64,000 nt of DNA from Azospirillum formosense (GTDB lineage: Bacteria > Pseudomonadota > Alphaproteobacteria > Azospirillales > Azospirillaceae). The position numbers and the translations under genes are program-made. The stretch covers positions 248,001 through 312,000 of the forward strand of contig NZ_CP159405.1 of NCBI RefSeq assembly GCF_040500525.1, written 5' to 3'. The notes below the pieces were generated by a model. It was not told the DNA's origin. It did not search any database and was given only the letters and a program-made list of their open reading frames with translations. How positions within the stretch are numbered: the stretch's first letter is position 1; every line of letters starts with the position of its first letter. Below are positions 9,469-18,438 of this stretch, piece by piece.

Positions 9469-9505
9469 GGGTCCGTCACCCCGCCGGTTCCGAGACCGAC
9501 TCCGC

Positions 9506-11611
9506 TCAGAAGGTCATGCCGCGCACCTGATCGCGCAGCGTGTTGCGGGCGGTGTCGGCCTCCTTGCGGGCAGTGGCCAGCTCGCGGGACAGCCCGTCCA
9601 GGCGGGTTTCCTGCTCGCCCATCTTGGCGATGGTCCGCTTGAACAGGTCGCTGTCGCGCGGCAGCGTGGCGAGGTTCTGGCGCAGCCGCTCCTGCTCCTT
9701 GCCGATCTCCGCCTGTTCGCGCTCCAGGTCGGCGACACGGCGCTCCTTGTCGGCGACGGCGCCGCGCAGCGCCGCGACCTTGCCCAGGGCCTCGCGCGCC
9801 GCGGCCGGCAGCTCGGTGGAGGAGGCGTAGGCCCGCACCTGCTCCGGCGACATCTCCGAGATGCCGAAGCGTTCGATCCGCGGCCGCTCCAGCGCCACCG
9901 ACAGGGTCACCGTCTGGCCGGCGGGCACCGCCACAGGCAGGCGGTAGGCGTCGGCCGTCAGGTCGGGAGCGGCCCCGCCGGTGGGCTGCACCAGCTCCCA
10001 GCCGGAACGCCGCGGGTGCTCGACGATGACGGTGCGGTCCTCGCCCGCCGCGCCGGCGATCCGGTAGGTGGTGGTCTGGCGGTCGGTCACGGTCAGCTGC
10101 AGCACCCCGTCGGCCAGGGTGGCGCGGGACAGGGTGCGGCTCGGCTGCTCGGAGCGATCCACCGTCACCGCCTGATCCACCGCGAAGCTGAGGATCCGGC
10201 TTTCACCCGCCGGCAGGGTGGCGAGCCGCGCGTCGCCCACATAGGCAGCGGCCCCGTTCAGCCGTTCATAGAGCGTCAGCACGCCCGGCGGCAGGCCGGT
10301 CTCGCCCGAGTCGCCGTTGCTGAGGCGCAGCGCGGCCAGCGGGTGGCGCGGCTGGGTGTTGGGCTGGTAGAGCGACAGCCGCTCCGCCGGGATGGCGCGG
10401 GCGGTGATCGGCATCATCATCGTGCCGCCGTTGGCCAGGGTCACCGGCTGCGGGTAGCGGAACAGCACCTGCGCCGTCGCCTCCGTGCTCTCGGCGGGGG
10501 TGGTCTCCGCCGCGCGCTGGGGCATTGCCCCGGCGAAGGGCGCGCTCATGGCCGGTGCCGGGGCCGGCGGCGGCGGGGCGGCCATGGCGGTGGGAGCGCC
10601 GGACTCGGTGGCGGCGCGCGAGCGGACGGCCGAATCCTGCGCCTTTGCCATCACGTCGGCGGCCACGGCCCCTTCGTCGGGGGGCGGCAGGACGCGGCCG
10701 AGAACCTCCACCGGCACTTCCGGGCGGTTCACGAAATAGGCGGAGTAGAGCGCCTGACGGAAGGTGACCGGGTTGCCGGAGGCCACCGACAGCTCAACCC
10801 CCTTCCAATCGTCGCCGCTGAGATTTTCCAGCACGGCCCAGCCCTGCAGGTCGCCGGTGCCGCCCTCGCTGCCCTTCGCCGATTCGGGCAGGGTCAGGCG
10901 GTAGGTCGCCTTCCACAGCGGGGCGGCGACCACATAGGCGACGCGCACGGTCCGCTCGGCGCCCGCGTCCGCCTGCGGGGCGGTGGTGCGGATGGTCAGG
11001 CGCCGCCGCTCCTTGCCCGCCGCACCGGCGACGGCGGCCAGCGCCGAGTCGAGCTGCGCCTGCACCCGCGGATCGGCGAAGCGCAGGGAATCGGTCTCCT
11101 CCAGGACGAGCTGGCGCAGGCCCTCCGCGGTCATCAGGCTGACGCGGTTGCGGGTGACGGTGCCGCCGCCGTTGGGAAGCTGGGTGTATTCCTCCGTCAC
11201 CGAGAGCAGCCGGCCCGACACCGCGCGGGAGCCGCTGGTCTGCACCTCCGCCCCCTTCATGGCGTTCAGCAGGGCGGTGGGGGAGGCGAGATCCTCCGGC
11301 GTGAAGGGCAGCTCGCGGAAGGCGGTCTCCAGCGGTTCCTGGCCCGGCAGGTCCACCGTGCCGATGCCGCCGCGGTCGTCGTAGACAACGATGCTCTTCA
11401 GGACGTCGTCCACCTGGTCGCGGCGCACCTCCAGGGTCAGCGCCGCGTCGCCGGAGACGCGCGCCTCATGCTCGAAATAGCCGACGCCGCCGGTGGACAG
11501 CAGCACCCGCTTCAGCGCCAGCGCTCCCGGCGGCTGCTCCGCCGCCAGGGCGGGCGCGGCCAGCAGCGGCACGGCGAGGGTGAAGAGGGCGGCTTTCGTG
11601 ATCCCGGACAT
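9506..11611 (-). CDS. secreted DUF4139 domain protein
   Basis: A 701-aa protein with a signal peptide (residues 1-23, ending AALAAEQ). The body is a large beta-rich region with RVAYVVAAPLWKATYRLTLP and WAVLENLSGDDWKGVELSVASGNPVTF, which mark DUF4139. A low-complexity Ala/Pro/Thr region lies around residues 315-380. The last 110 residues (from LRGAVADKERRVADLEREQ) form a long charged coiled coil. Homologues are periplasmic or surface proteins without an assigned role. It is convergent with the NnrU-like gene and is monocistronic. Confidence 0.85.
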   Translation of the reverse strand: MSGITKAALFTLAVPLLAAPALAAEQPPGALALKRVLLSTGGVGYFEHEARVSGDAALTLEVRRDQVDDVLKSIVVYDDRGGIGTVDLPGQEPLETAFRELPFTPEDLASPTALLNAMKGAEVQTSGSRAVSGRLLSVTEEYTQLPNGGGTVTRNRVSLMTAEGLRQLVLEETDSLRFADPRVQAQLDSALAAVAGAAGKERRRLTIRTTAPQADAGAERTVRVAYVVAAPLWKATYRLTLPESAKGSEGGTGDLQGWAVLENLSGDDWKGVELSVASGNPVTFRQALYSAYFVNRPEVPVEVLGRVLPPPDEGAVAADVMAKAQDSAVRSRAATESGAPTAMAAPPPPAPAPAMSAPFAGAMPQRAAETTPAESTEATAQVLFRYPQPVTLANGGTMMMPITARAIPAERLSLYQPNTQPRHPLAALRLSNGDSGETGLPPGVLTLYERLNGAAAYVGDARLATLPAGESRILSFAVDQAVTVDRSEQPSRTLSRATLADGVLQLTVTDRQTTTYRIAGAAGEDRTVIVEHPRRSGWELVQPTGGAAPDLTADAYRLPVAVPAGQTVTLSVALERPRIERFGISEMSPEQVRAYASSTELPAAAREALGKVAALRGAVADKERRVADLEREQAEIGKEQERLRQNLATLPRDSDLFKRTIAKMGEQETRLDGLSRELATARKEADTARNTLRDQVRGMTF

Positions 11612-11868
11612 GCGGGTTTCTCCCGTTATGGACGATTGGGCGTTCTTGGCCCGGCCGACTGGACCTGACAGGCGGGCCTCGGCTTCCTGGCCCGGCTTAC
11701 GCTTCGATTTGGGAAAGAATTGGGCAGGCGGAAAGGCACAAACCGCGCCGACATGCCGCGGGACCGCCGCCGGTCAGGCTTTGTGCGGCTTCGGCGCTCT
11801 GTGACATAAAGGTGCCAAGACGGCTTTGCTGACTGTAAAGGCCGCGAACAATAAGGGATGGAAGCGCC

Positions 11869-12282
11869 ATGGACGATGGCAGGAGCGGAGCCGGGGGTCT
11901 GGCCGATGGGGCGCCCGATGGGCGGCCGGACGTCGGCGCGCGGGCTCCGGTGACGATTGGAGCGGGGGCTGCGGAGCGGCGGTGGGTGTTCGTGTCCGGA
12001 ACCTCCGGCGTCGATGCGGAGCGCCGGACGATGGCCGTCGATGTGGAGGAGCAGGCCCGCCAGACCTTGCGCAACATCCGCAGGACCCTGCGGCGATCGG
12101 ATGCGGATTTGTCGGATGTGGTGCGGATGCGGGTCTATCTGGCGGATTCCGCCGACTTTCCCCGGATTCAGCCGATCCTGGCGGAGGAGTTCCGCGACCG
12201 CCCGCCCATCGGCACGACCATGGTCTGCCCGCTGGCCGACCCGCGCGCGCGGATCGAGATCGAGGTCACCGCGCGCTGCTGA
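11869..12282 (+). CDS. RidA/YjgF family protein, probably without deaminase activity
   Basis: A 137-aa protein with the Rid fold, seen in FVSGTSGVDAE, QTLRNIRRTLRRSDADLSDVVRMRVYLADSADF and the C-terminal RIEIEVTA strand. Active RidA imine deaminases carry a catalytic Arg in a P-A-R-S-like turn; here the turn reads PPIGTTMV, so that Arg is missing. It more likely belongs to a non-deaminase Rid subgroup. A variable 25-residue N-terminal extension is present. AAGGGA lies about 11 bases upstream of the ATG. The 257-base gap before it contains no gene that I can support. Confidence 0.85.
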   Translation: MDDGRSGAGGLADGAPDGRPDVGARAPVTIGAGAAERRWVFVSGTSGVDAERRTMAVDVEEQARQTLRNIRRTLRRSDADLSDVVRMRVYLADSADFPRIQPILAEEFRDRPPIGTTMVCPLADPRARIEIEVTARC

Positions 12283-12300
12283 AAGGCGCCCGTTTCCGGC

Positions 12301-12486
12301 TCACGGCTCTCCGACCGGCGTGCGCGCCGATTCGATGTGGCGGCGGGCTTCGCTCAGAAGCGCGCGGTGCTGGGCCAGCGCTTCGCGGATCGGCAGGCGG
12401 TGGTTGTAGACGCGCACCTCGTTCAGCAGGCGGTCGGCGCGGTCGAGATGGGCCATCCGTTCGAGGCATTGGTCGAGCACGAGCAT
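12301..12486 (-). CDS. small helical protein of unknown function (61 aa)
   Basis: A 61-aa, mostly helical, charged protein (LDQCLERMAHLDRADRLLNEV and EALAQHRALLSEARRHIES). The case for a real gene rests on the ribosome site GAAGGGGAA six bases before the ATG and on length-consistent amphipathic helices. I do not recognise a family. It is convergent with the RidA-like gene and divergent from the response regulator. The 230-base gap to that regulator has no further gene. Confidence 0.55.
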   Translation of the reverse strand: MLVLDQCLERMAHLDRADRLLNEVRVYNHRLPIREALAQHRALLSEARRHIESARTPVGEP

Positions 12487-12716
12487 CTTAATTCCCCTTC
12501 GGTGCGGGCTTTTGTCTTCCGCCTCGCGGCTGAGAGGAATAAACCAACCCGTGATGACCGCGTGATTTCAGGAAACCGGCTTTTTCGTTTCGATCGCACG
12601 GTAAGATGTTTCAGCCGATTCACCCGTCGGTCGTGCGGCGAGTGCCTGTTACGGGCTTGTAACCGATTGCGTGCACCCATGGCGGTGAGCTATGAAGAGA
12701 GCGGGAGGTAACGGCC

Positions 12717-13430
12717 ATGCATATTCTCGCGGTCGATGATGACGAGCCGGTGCGCGAACTTCTGGAGTCCTATCTGGCTTCGGAAGGCTACCGCGTGACC
12801 ACCGCACCGGACACGGCCGCGGCGAAGAAGGCGTTGGAGAGCGATCCTGTCGATCTGGTGGTCTGCGACCTGCGGCTTCCGGACGGCGACGGGCTGGGGC
12901 TGGTCCGCCAGATCCGCACCGAGTCGCACATCCCCGTCATCATCCTGTCGTCGAAGGACCAGGACGTGGACCGCATCGTCGGGCTGGAGCTGGGCGCCGA
13001 CGACTATCTGACCAAGCCGTTCAACCCGCGCGAGCTGCTGGCCCGTATCAAGGCCGTTCTGCGCCGCGTCTCCGGCGAGGGGCGTCCGCCGCGCAGCCCC
13101 GACGATCTGCGCGCCGTCGTGCAGTTCGCCAATTGGGAGCTGGACCTGACCGCCCAGCGCCTGCGAAGCCAGGACGGGCGCGAGGTGGAGCTGACCAAGG
13201 CGGAGTTCGGCCTGCTGGCCGCCTTCGTGAAGCGCCCGCAGCGCGTGCTGACCCGGGACCAGCTGCTGGACCTGACCCGCGCCGACGGGGCGGAGGTGTT
13301 CGACCGCTCCATCGACGTGCTGATCCTGCGGCTGCGCCGCAAGATCGAGGCGAATCCGAAGGAGCCGCGGATCATCAAGACCGAGCGCGGCGCCGGCTAC
13401 GTCTTCGACGCCAAGGTTAAGACGGTCTGA
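12717..13430 (+). CDS. OmpR/PhoB-family response regulator
   Basis: A 237-aa two-domain regulator. The receiver domain (residues 1-118) has acidic residues DDD at 7-9, phosphoacceptor Asp51 in VVCDLRLPDGDG, and KPF near 104-106. The winged-helix DNA-binding domain (about 135-233) ends with the typical IKTERGAGYVF. The ribosome site GGGAGG precedes the ATG. No histidine kinase is adjacent, so its partner must be encoded elsewhere. Its target genes cannot be read from the context. Confidence 0.95.
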   Translation: MHILAVDDDEPVRELLESYLASEGYRVTTAPDTAAAKKALESDPVDLVVCDLRLPDGDGLGLVRQIRTESHIPVIILSSKDQDVDRIVGLELGADDYLTKPFNPRELLARIKAVLRRVSGEGRPPRSPDDLRAVVQFANWELDLTAQRLRSQDGREVELTKAEFGLLAAFVKRPQRVLTRDQLLDLTRADGAEVFDRSIDVLILRLRRKIEANPKEPRIIKTERGAGYVFDAKVKTV

Positions 13431-13530
13431 CCCTCCGGCGGGTCGTGTGGGTATCGGCCGGTCGGCGGCTGGACGGAACCTTCGGAGCGCGCTAGCCTTT
13501 CCGGAAAAGCAGAACCGGGAGGATGCGCGG

Positions 13531-14133
13531 ATGGCCGAACCCATCGATTTCTATTTCGACTTCGCCTCGCCCTACGGCTATTTCGCCAGCCGCCGCATCG
13601 AGGAGCTGGCTGCGGCGCATGGCCGCACCGTCACCTGGCGCCCGATCCTGCTCGGCGCCATTTTCAAGGTGACGGGCATGAAGCCGAACCTGCAGCAGCC
13701 GTTGCGCGGCGAGTATCTGGTCCATGACGTGGGCCGGATCGCCCGGCTGACCAACGCGCCCTTCACCTACCCCGACTCGGCCCCCGCCAACAGCGTCGCC
13801 GCGTCGCGCGCCTTCTACTGGCTGACCGACGAGCATCCCGAGCAGGCGAAGCTGCTGGCCCGCACCCTCTACCACGCCCACTGGGGGGAGGGGCGCGACA
13901 TCGGCCCCGCCGAGACGGTGGTGGAAATCGCCGGCACGCTCGGCCACGACCGGGCGGCGGTGGCCGCGGCCCTCCAGGACCAGACCGTCAAGGACCGTTT
14001 GCGCGCCGAGAACGACGCGGCGGTGGACCGCGGCGTCTTCGGCTCCCCCTTCGTCATCGTTGACGACGAGCCCTTCTGGGGCTGGGACCGGCTGGACATG
14101 GTGGACCGCTGGCTGTCCACCGGCGGCTGGTAG
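13531..14133 (+). CDS. 2-hydroxychromene-2-carboxylate isomerase-like, DsbA-fold protein
   Basis: A 200-aa protein of the kappa-GST/HCCA isomerase family. FYFDFASPYGYFASRRI (residues 6-22) contains the glutathione-contacting Ser, and GVFGSPFVIVDDEPFWGWDRL is the typical C-terminal motif. NahD-type enzymes use glutathione to isomerise hydroxychromene carboxylate in naphthalene catabolism, but many family members lie outside that pathway, as this one seems to. The ATG at 13531 has GGGAGGA seven bases upstream; the open frame extends further, but homology does not. Confidence 0.88.
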   Translation: MAEPIDFYFDFASPYGYFASRRIEELAAAHGRTVTWRPILLGAIFKVTGMKPNLQQPLRGEYLVHDVGRIARLTNAPFTYPDSAPANSVAASRAFYWLTDEHPEQAKLLARTLYHAHWGEGRDIGPAETVVEIAGTLGHDRAAVAAALQDQTVKDRLRAENDAAVDRGVFGSPFVIVDDEPFWGWDRLDMVDRWLSTGGW

Positions 14134-14237
14134 GTCCGCCGTAAAGCAGAGCCCGTTGGGGGAGGGCGGTTGAAAGTCCTGCCATCGGAACCGGCCATGG
14201 CGCTATAAGGTGGGCACCACCGACAACCGGTTCGCGC

Positions 14238-15230
14238 ATGGACCAGATCCTCCCCGACCGCCGCTCCAGCAAGGCCGCCGGTCCCGCCCATACGTCCCGG
14301 CCGCGCGCCCGCCGGTCCTGGCTGACCGGAGCGGTGCTGACCGCCCTGATGCAGGGGATGATCGCCCTGTCCATCCGCTCGGTGTCGGGCGATCTGGCCT
14401 TCGCCCTGCTGGGGTCGGTCGGCCTCGTCGTCGGGGCCTTCCACTATCTGTTTCCGGGAAGCCAGTTCTTCAGCCTGGCGCTGGCGAACTTCATCGGCGT
14501 CTACGCCTGCGTCTTCGTCTTCTTCCTGGAAAGCAACTTCCACAGCATCCCGTCGCACATCCAGGCCGCGGCCTTCGCGATCCCGCTGATCGCCTTCCTG
14601 GGGGGCGCGTGGTGGCGGGCCGACACGATCCGCAGCATCGTGATGTCGCGGCGCCTGCGCGACGGCGGGCATTTCGACCGCATCTTTCTGTGGATGGCCC
14701 CGGTCTGGGGCATCGGCGCGCTGACCTTCCTGCTGCCGGGGCGGGAGGTGTCGCCGGAGACGCTGACGGCGATCTTCCTGCTGTCGATGAGCGCCATCGG
14801 AGTCGTCGTCGCCCTCGTCGCCCGCGACATCGCCGTCTTCCTGCTCGACGCCGGGCTGCTGTTCGAGGGCTTCTTCCAGCAGGCGGCCCGGCTGGTGCTG
14901 CCGGCCTTCGCCTTCCTGACCTTCTATTCGCTGTGCATCATCATGTTCGGCGCCTTCTACACCATCCTCGACCGCTTCATGGTGGAGCCGAACTTCATCA
15001 TCGACGGCGTGCGCCGCGACCTGACCTTTCCGGAGGGGCTGTATTTCTCGCTGGTGACCTTCGCCACGGTCGGCTACGGCGACATCCACCCGGTGACGGG
15101 GGCAGTGCGGCTGATCTGCGGAATCGAGATCGTGATGGGCGTCCTGCTTCTGCTGTTCGGCTTCAGCGCCATCATCGGCCACGCGCCGCCCCGGGACCGC
15201 CGCGACCGCGATCGCGACGGTCCCCTCTGA
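14238..15230 (+). CDS. potassium-channel-like ion channel protein
   Basis: A 330-aa membrane protein with about seven hydrophobic segments. Near the C-terminus it has a pore helix and selectivity filter, FPEGLYFSLVTFATVGYGDIHP, in which TVGYGD matches the K+ channel filter, and then a last membrane helix. The N-terminal 30 residues and the C-terminal tail (PPRDRRDRDRDGP) are strongly charged. No regulatory RCK or cyclic-nucleotide domain is present. It is monocistronic, and its physiological role is not indicated by neighbours. Confidence 0.8.
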   Translation: MDQILPDRRSSKAAGPAHTSRPRARRSWLTGAVLTALMQGMIALSIRSVSGDLAFALLGSVGLVVGAFHYLFPGSQFFSLALANFIGVYACVFVFFLESNFHSIPSHIQAAAFAIPLIAFLGGAWWRADTIRSIVMSRRLRDGGHFDRIFLWMAPVWGIGALTFLLPGREVSPETLTAIFLLSMSAIGVVVALVARDIAVFLLDAGLLFEGFFQQAARLVLPAFAFLTFYSLCIIMFGAFYTILDRFMVEPNFIIDGVRRDLTFPEGLYFSLVTFATVGYGDIHPVTGAVRLICGIEIVMGVLLLLFGFSAIIGHAPPRDRRDRDRDGPL

Positions 15231-15236
15231 ACCGCA

Positions 15237-16733
15237 TCACGGAGCCAGGAACACCGTCTCGGCCTGATGGACCACCCCGTCCGACAGGCGGGTCAAGGTG
15301 AGGGTCAGCGGCATGGAGCCGGCCACCACGGCGCCCGCCGGGGCGCGGACATGGACGCGGTGGGTCTGGACGGTGTCGGGCTCGGCGCCCAGCACCGGTG
15401 CCGCGCCGTCGGCAGCGCCGCCGACCGCCGTCACGGTGGCGCCGCGGGGACCCGAGACGGTCAGGCGGTAGCCCTGCGGGGCGCGGGTCATGTTGGAGAT
15501 CTTGACCGTGTAGCTGTTCTGGATCGCGCCGTCGGACAGGGTGACGTAGAGCGGCGCCCGGTCGCGCAGGACGGAGACGTCCACCGTCGGCTCCAGCAGC
15601 ACGCCGAGCGTCATCATCCCGCCGACCACCAGCATCACCAGCGAATAGATGATGGTGCGCGGCCGGACCAGCCGGTAGGGCTCCGGCTTGCGGGCCACCG
15701 CCTTGGCCTCCTGGGCGGCCTGGGTGTCGTAGCGGATCAACCCGCCGGGGCGCCCGATGCGGCTCATCACGTCGTCGCAGGCGTCGATGCACAGGCCGCA
15801 GCTGATGCAGTCCATCTGCAGGCCGTCGCGGATGTCGATGCCGGTCGGGCAGACCTGGACGCAGGCCTTGCAGTCAATGCAGTCGCCGAACCCTTCGGCC
15901 GAGCGCTCCGCCCAGCTCTGCTCCTTGCGCAGCGGCGCGCGGCCGTCGCCGCGCCAGTCCTGATAGGTGACGGTGAGGCTTTCATCGTCCAGCAGGGCAG
16001 CCTGGATGCGCGGCCAGGGGCAGACATAGACGCACATCTGCTCCCGCATGAAGCCGGCCATGGCGTAGGTGCAGGCGGTCATGAACAGGATCCAGCCGGT
16101 CGCCACCGGCCCCGGCTGGAAACGCAGCAGGTCCGCGACGTAACCCGGCGCGTCCACGAAGTAGAAGAGGGCCGAGGCCCCGGTCGCCAGGGCGATGAGC
16201 AGCCAGACCGCGTGCTTGGCCGTCTTCTTGGCCAGCCATCCGGCGTCGCGCGGCCCCTTGTCCAGGCGGATGCGGGCGCCGCGGTCGCCCTCGATCCACT
16301 CCTCCACCTTCACGTACAGGTCGGTCCACACCGTCTGCGGGCAGGTGTAGCCGCACCAGACGCGTCCGGCGAGCGCGGTCGCCAGGAACAGGCCGACCGC
16401 CGCCAGGATCATCGCGCCCGTCAGGTAGTAGATGTGCTGCGGCCAGAGTTCGAGGGCGAACAGGTAGAAGCGCTGGCTGTCCAGATCGAACAGGATCGCC
16501 TGGTTCGGCAGGCCCGCGCCGCGGTCCCAGCGCAGCCAGGGCAGCAGCATGAACAGCGCCAGCAGGCCCACCATCAGCGCCGACTTGATGCGGCGGAACC
16601 GGCCGCGCGCCGCCTTCGGGTAGATCTTCTGGTGGGGTGCGTAGAACGGGGCCGGGGCGGAGGAACCCGAAGTGGACGGGGCCGGAGCGGAGGGCGGCGG
16701 GGGAGGGCTGGACGAGCGGGCGAGATTCTGCAT
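15237..16733 (-). CDS. ccoG: cytochrome cbb3 oxidase assembly protein CcoG (copy 1)
   Basis: A 498-aa polyferredoxin-like membrane protein of the CcoG/RdxA/FixG family, involved in copper handling during cbb3 oxidase assembly. It has an N-terminal Pro/Ser/Ala-rich stretch, about five membrane helices, the CGYTCPQTVWTDLY and MCVYVCPWPRIQ motifs, two ferredoxin cluster motifs (CIDCKACVQVCP and CISCGLCIDAC) and a C-terminal Ig-like domain. I chose the ATG at 16733, with AGAGG six bases upstream; 16754 and a GTG at 16763 are possible. An FNR/FixK-type box lies about 95 bases upstream. No ccoNOQP genes are in the window. Confidence 0.93.
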   Translation of the reverse strand: MQNLARSSSPPPPPSAPAPSTSGSSAPAPFYAPHQKIYPKAARGRFRRIKSALMVGLLALFMLLPWLRWDRGAGLPNQAILFDLDSQRFYLFALELWPQHIYYLTGAMILAAVGLFLATALAGRVWCGYTCPQTVWTDLYVKVEEWIEGDRGARIRLDKGPRDAGWLAKKTAKHAVWLLIALATGASALFYFVDAPGYVADLLRFQPGPVATGWILFMTACTYAMAGFMREQMCVYVCPWPRIQAALLDDESLTVTYQDWRGDGRAPLRKEQSWAERSAEGFGDCIDCKACVQVCPTGIDIRDGLQMDCISCGLCIDACDDVMSRIGRPGGLIRYDTQAAQEAKAVARKPEPYRLVRPRTIIYSLVMLVVGGMMTLGVLLEPTVDVSVLRDRAPLYVTLSDGAIQNSYTVKISNMTRAPQGYRLTVSGPRGATVTAVGGAADGAAPVLGAEPDTVQTHRVHVRAPAGAVVAGSMPLTLTLTRLSDGVVHQAETVFLAP

Positions 16734-16827
16734 GGCGTGCCTCTGCGCAAACATCCGCACCACCCGAACGGTGGTCTGCGGCGTGGCGCCGACTGTATGC
16801 CTTCAATCGCCGACTCCGCAAGCGCGA

Positions 16828-16841
16828 TTGACTGCATTCAA
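16828..16841 (-). promoter_or_regulatory. FNR/FixK-type box upstream of ccoG
   Basis: TTGAATGCAGTCAA on the minus strand is TTGA-N6-TCAA, the 14-base inverted repeat bound by Crp/Fnr-family regulators of low-oxygen genes. It lies 95 bases before the chosen ccoG start. That suits activation of a cbb3 assembly gene at low oxygen. The -10 region is not clear to me. Confidence 0.6.
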
Positions 16842-16921
16842 TGGAGGCTGTGTATGGAAAATCCTGATTCTTCGCGGGTCGATCCCAGCAATGCGACACT
16901 CTGAAGCAGGCTTTGCCGGCT

Positions 16922-18370
16922 TCAGATGATGACGCCCGCGGTGGCGGGGGGCAGGACCAGGGCGTCGGCCAGGATCTCCAGGGCGCGGCGGGTCTCGTCG
17001 CGGTCCAGCGGGGCGCCCAGGCAGAAGCGCAGCGCCGCCGGCACGTCCGGGGTGGTGGCGAACGCCTCCGCGGCCACCGCGGAGATGCCCCGGCTGCGCA
17101 GATGGGCGGTGAACTCCCCGCCGGTCCAACCGTCTGGCAGGGTGAGCCAGAGATGGAAGGCCTCCCGCTTGGTGACGATCCGCTCCGCCGGCAGGAGCGA
17201 TTCGGCGAGCGCCCGGCGGGCCATGGCCTCCGCCCGGATGGCGTCGCGCACGGCCTCGGCGGTGCCATCGGCGATCCACAGCCGGGCGATGGCGGCGGAC
17301 AGCGGGGCGGCGATCAGCGTGGTCGCCCGTTGCGCCACCGCCACCCGGCGGGCCTGCCGGGCGTCGGGCGCCGCCACATAGGCGATGCGCAGCGCCGGGG
17401 ACACGCATTTGGCAAGCCCGGCGACGTGGTAGGTCAGCTCCGGCGCGAAGGCGGCCAGCGGTGGCGGCGCCGTTTCCGGCAGCGGGCCGTAGATGTCGTC
17501 CTCGATGATCGGAACGGCGTGGTCGCGCAGCGCCGCGGCGACCGCCCGCCGTCGCTCCTCCGGCATGGTCGCGGTGGTCGGGTTGTGGAAGGTCGGGATG
17601 CAGTAGAGCGCCTTGGGCCGGTGCTCGGCGAGCGCGGCGCGCAGCGCGTCGGGATCGATGCCGTCCGCGTCCATCGGGACTCCGACCACGCGCAGCCCGA
17701 GCTGGGCGGCGGCGGCGCGGAAGCCGGGATAGGTCAGCGCCTCCGCGCAGACCGTGTCGCCGGGACGGGCCAGGGCGGAGAGCAGGGCGAGCAGGGCGGC
17801 CTGGGTGCCCGGCGCCACCAGCACCCGCTCCGCCGTCAGGCCGGGCAGGCGGTGGCGCAGCCAATGGACCGCCGCCTCGCGGTCGTCCGGGCTGTCGGCC
17901 CCGTCCGGGTAGCGCAGCAGGTCCGGCAACCCCAGAGCCGCGGTGGCCGCGGCGATTCCGCGGTTCATGCGGGCGGTCAGGGCGGCGGACTCCTCCGGCT
18001 GCGGCGGCTGGTTCATCGCCATGCTGACGGCCAGCGGCACCGTCGCAACGGTGGTGTGCGGCTCCGCGGCGAAGGGTGGGAGGGCATGGCCCGTCTTGCG
18101 CACGAAGGTTCCCTGTCCGACCCGTGCGTCGACCAGCCCGCGGTGGCGCGCCTCCCCATAGGCGCGGCTGACGGTGGTGAAGTCGATGCCCAGCCGGTCG
18201 GCCAGGATCCGCTGTGGCGGCAACCGGTCGCCGGGCCTCAGCCGCCCCGTCCCGATGTCCGCCGCGATGGCGTCCGCGATGGCGATGTAGACGGGCCGGC
18301 TGCGGTCCTCCAGCGAGGGTGCCCAGTCGATGGGTTGGGAAGCGGTTTGGGGGGCGGGAAGCGGCGGCAT
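16922..18370 (-). CDS. MocR/PdxR-type GntR regulator with aminotransferase-like domain
   Basis: A 482-aa protein. An N-terminal GntR winged helix-turn-helix (about residues 25-90, RLRPGDRLPPQRILADRLGIDFTTVSRAYGEA cited in part) is joined to a fold-type I PLP domain. The domain includes VLVAPGTQAALLALLSALA, the cofactor-site IEDDIYGPL, and GLAKCVSPALRIAYV with the probable PLP Lys. MocR proteins often control pyridoxal, GABA or amino-acid genes. The start at 18370 is chosen over 18505 because a good promoter lies between them. The target is unknown; the neighbours do not include pyridoxal genes. Confidence 0.9.
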   Translation of the reverse strand: MPPLPAPQTASQPIDWAPSLEDRSRPVYIAIADAIAADIGTGRLRPGDRLPPQRILADRLGIDFTTVSRAYGEARHRGLVDARVGQGTFVRKTGHALPPFAAEPHTTVATVPLAVSMAMNQPPQPEESAALTARMNRGIAAATAALGLPDLLRYPDGADSPDDREAAVHWLRHRLPGLTAERVLVAPGTQAALLALLSALARPGDTVCAEALTYPGFRAAAAQLGLRVVGVPMDADGIDPDALRAALAEHRPKALYCIPTFHNPTTATMPEERRRAVAAALRDHAVPIIEDDIYGPLPETAPPPLAAFAPELTYHVAGLAKCVSPALRIAYVAAPDARQARRVAVAQRATTLIAAPLSAAIARLWIADGTAEAVRDAIRAEAMARRALAESLLPAERIVTKREAFHLWLTLPDGWTGGEFTAHLRSRGISAVAAEAFATTPDVPAALRFCLGAPLDRDETRRALEILADALVLPPATAGVII

Positions 18371-18409
18371 GGCGATCCTTGCAGGGAGGCGGGGGGCTCC
18401 CTTCCAGAC

Positions 18410-18438
18410 ATAAGACCCGCGATTGTATGGATTGTCAA
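18410..18438 (-). promoter_or_regulatory. sigma70-type promoter of the MocR-type gene
   Basis: On the minus strand TTGACA (18438-18433), a 17-base spacer and TCTTAT (18415-18410) form a near-consensus promoter 40 bases before the MocR start. The -35 hexamer contains the TGA stop codon of the upstream P450 gene (18435-18437). Transcription would begin near 18403, after the alternative start at 18505, which excludes the longer protein from this message. Confidence 0.65.
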
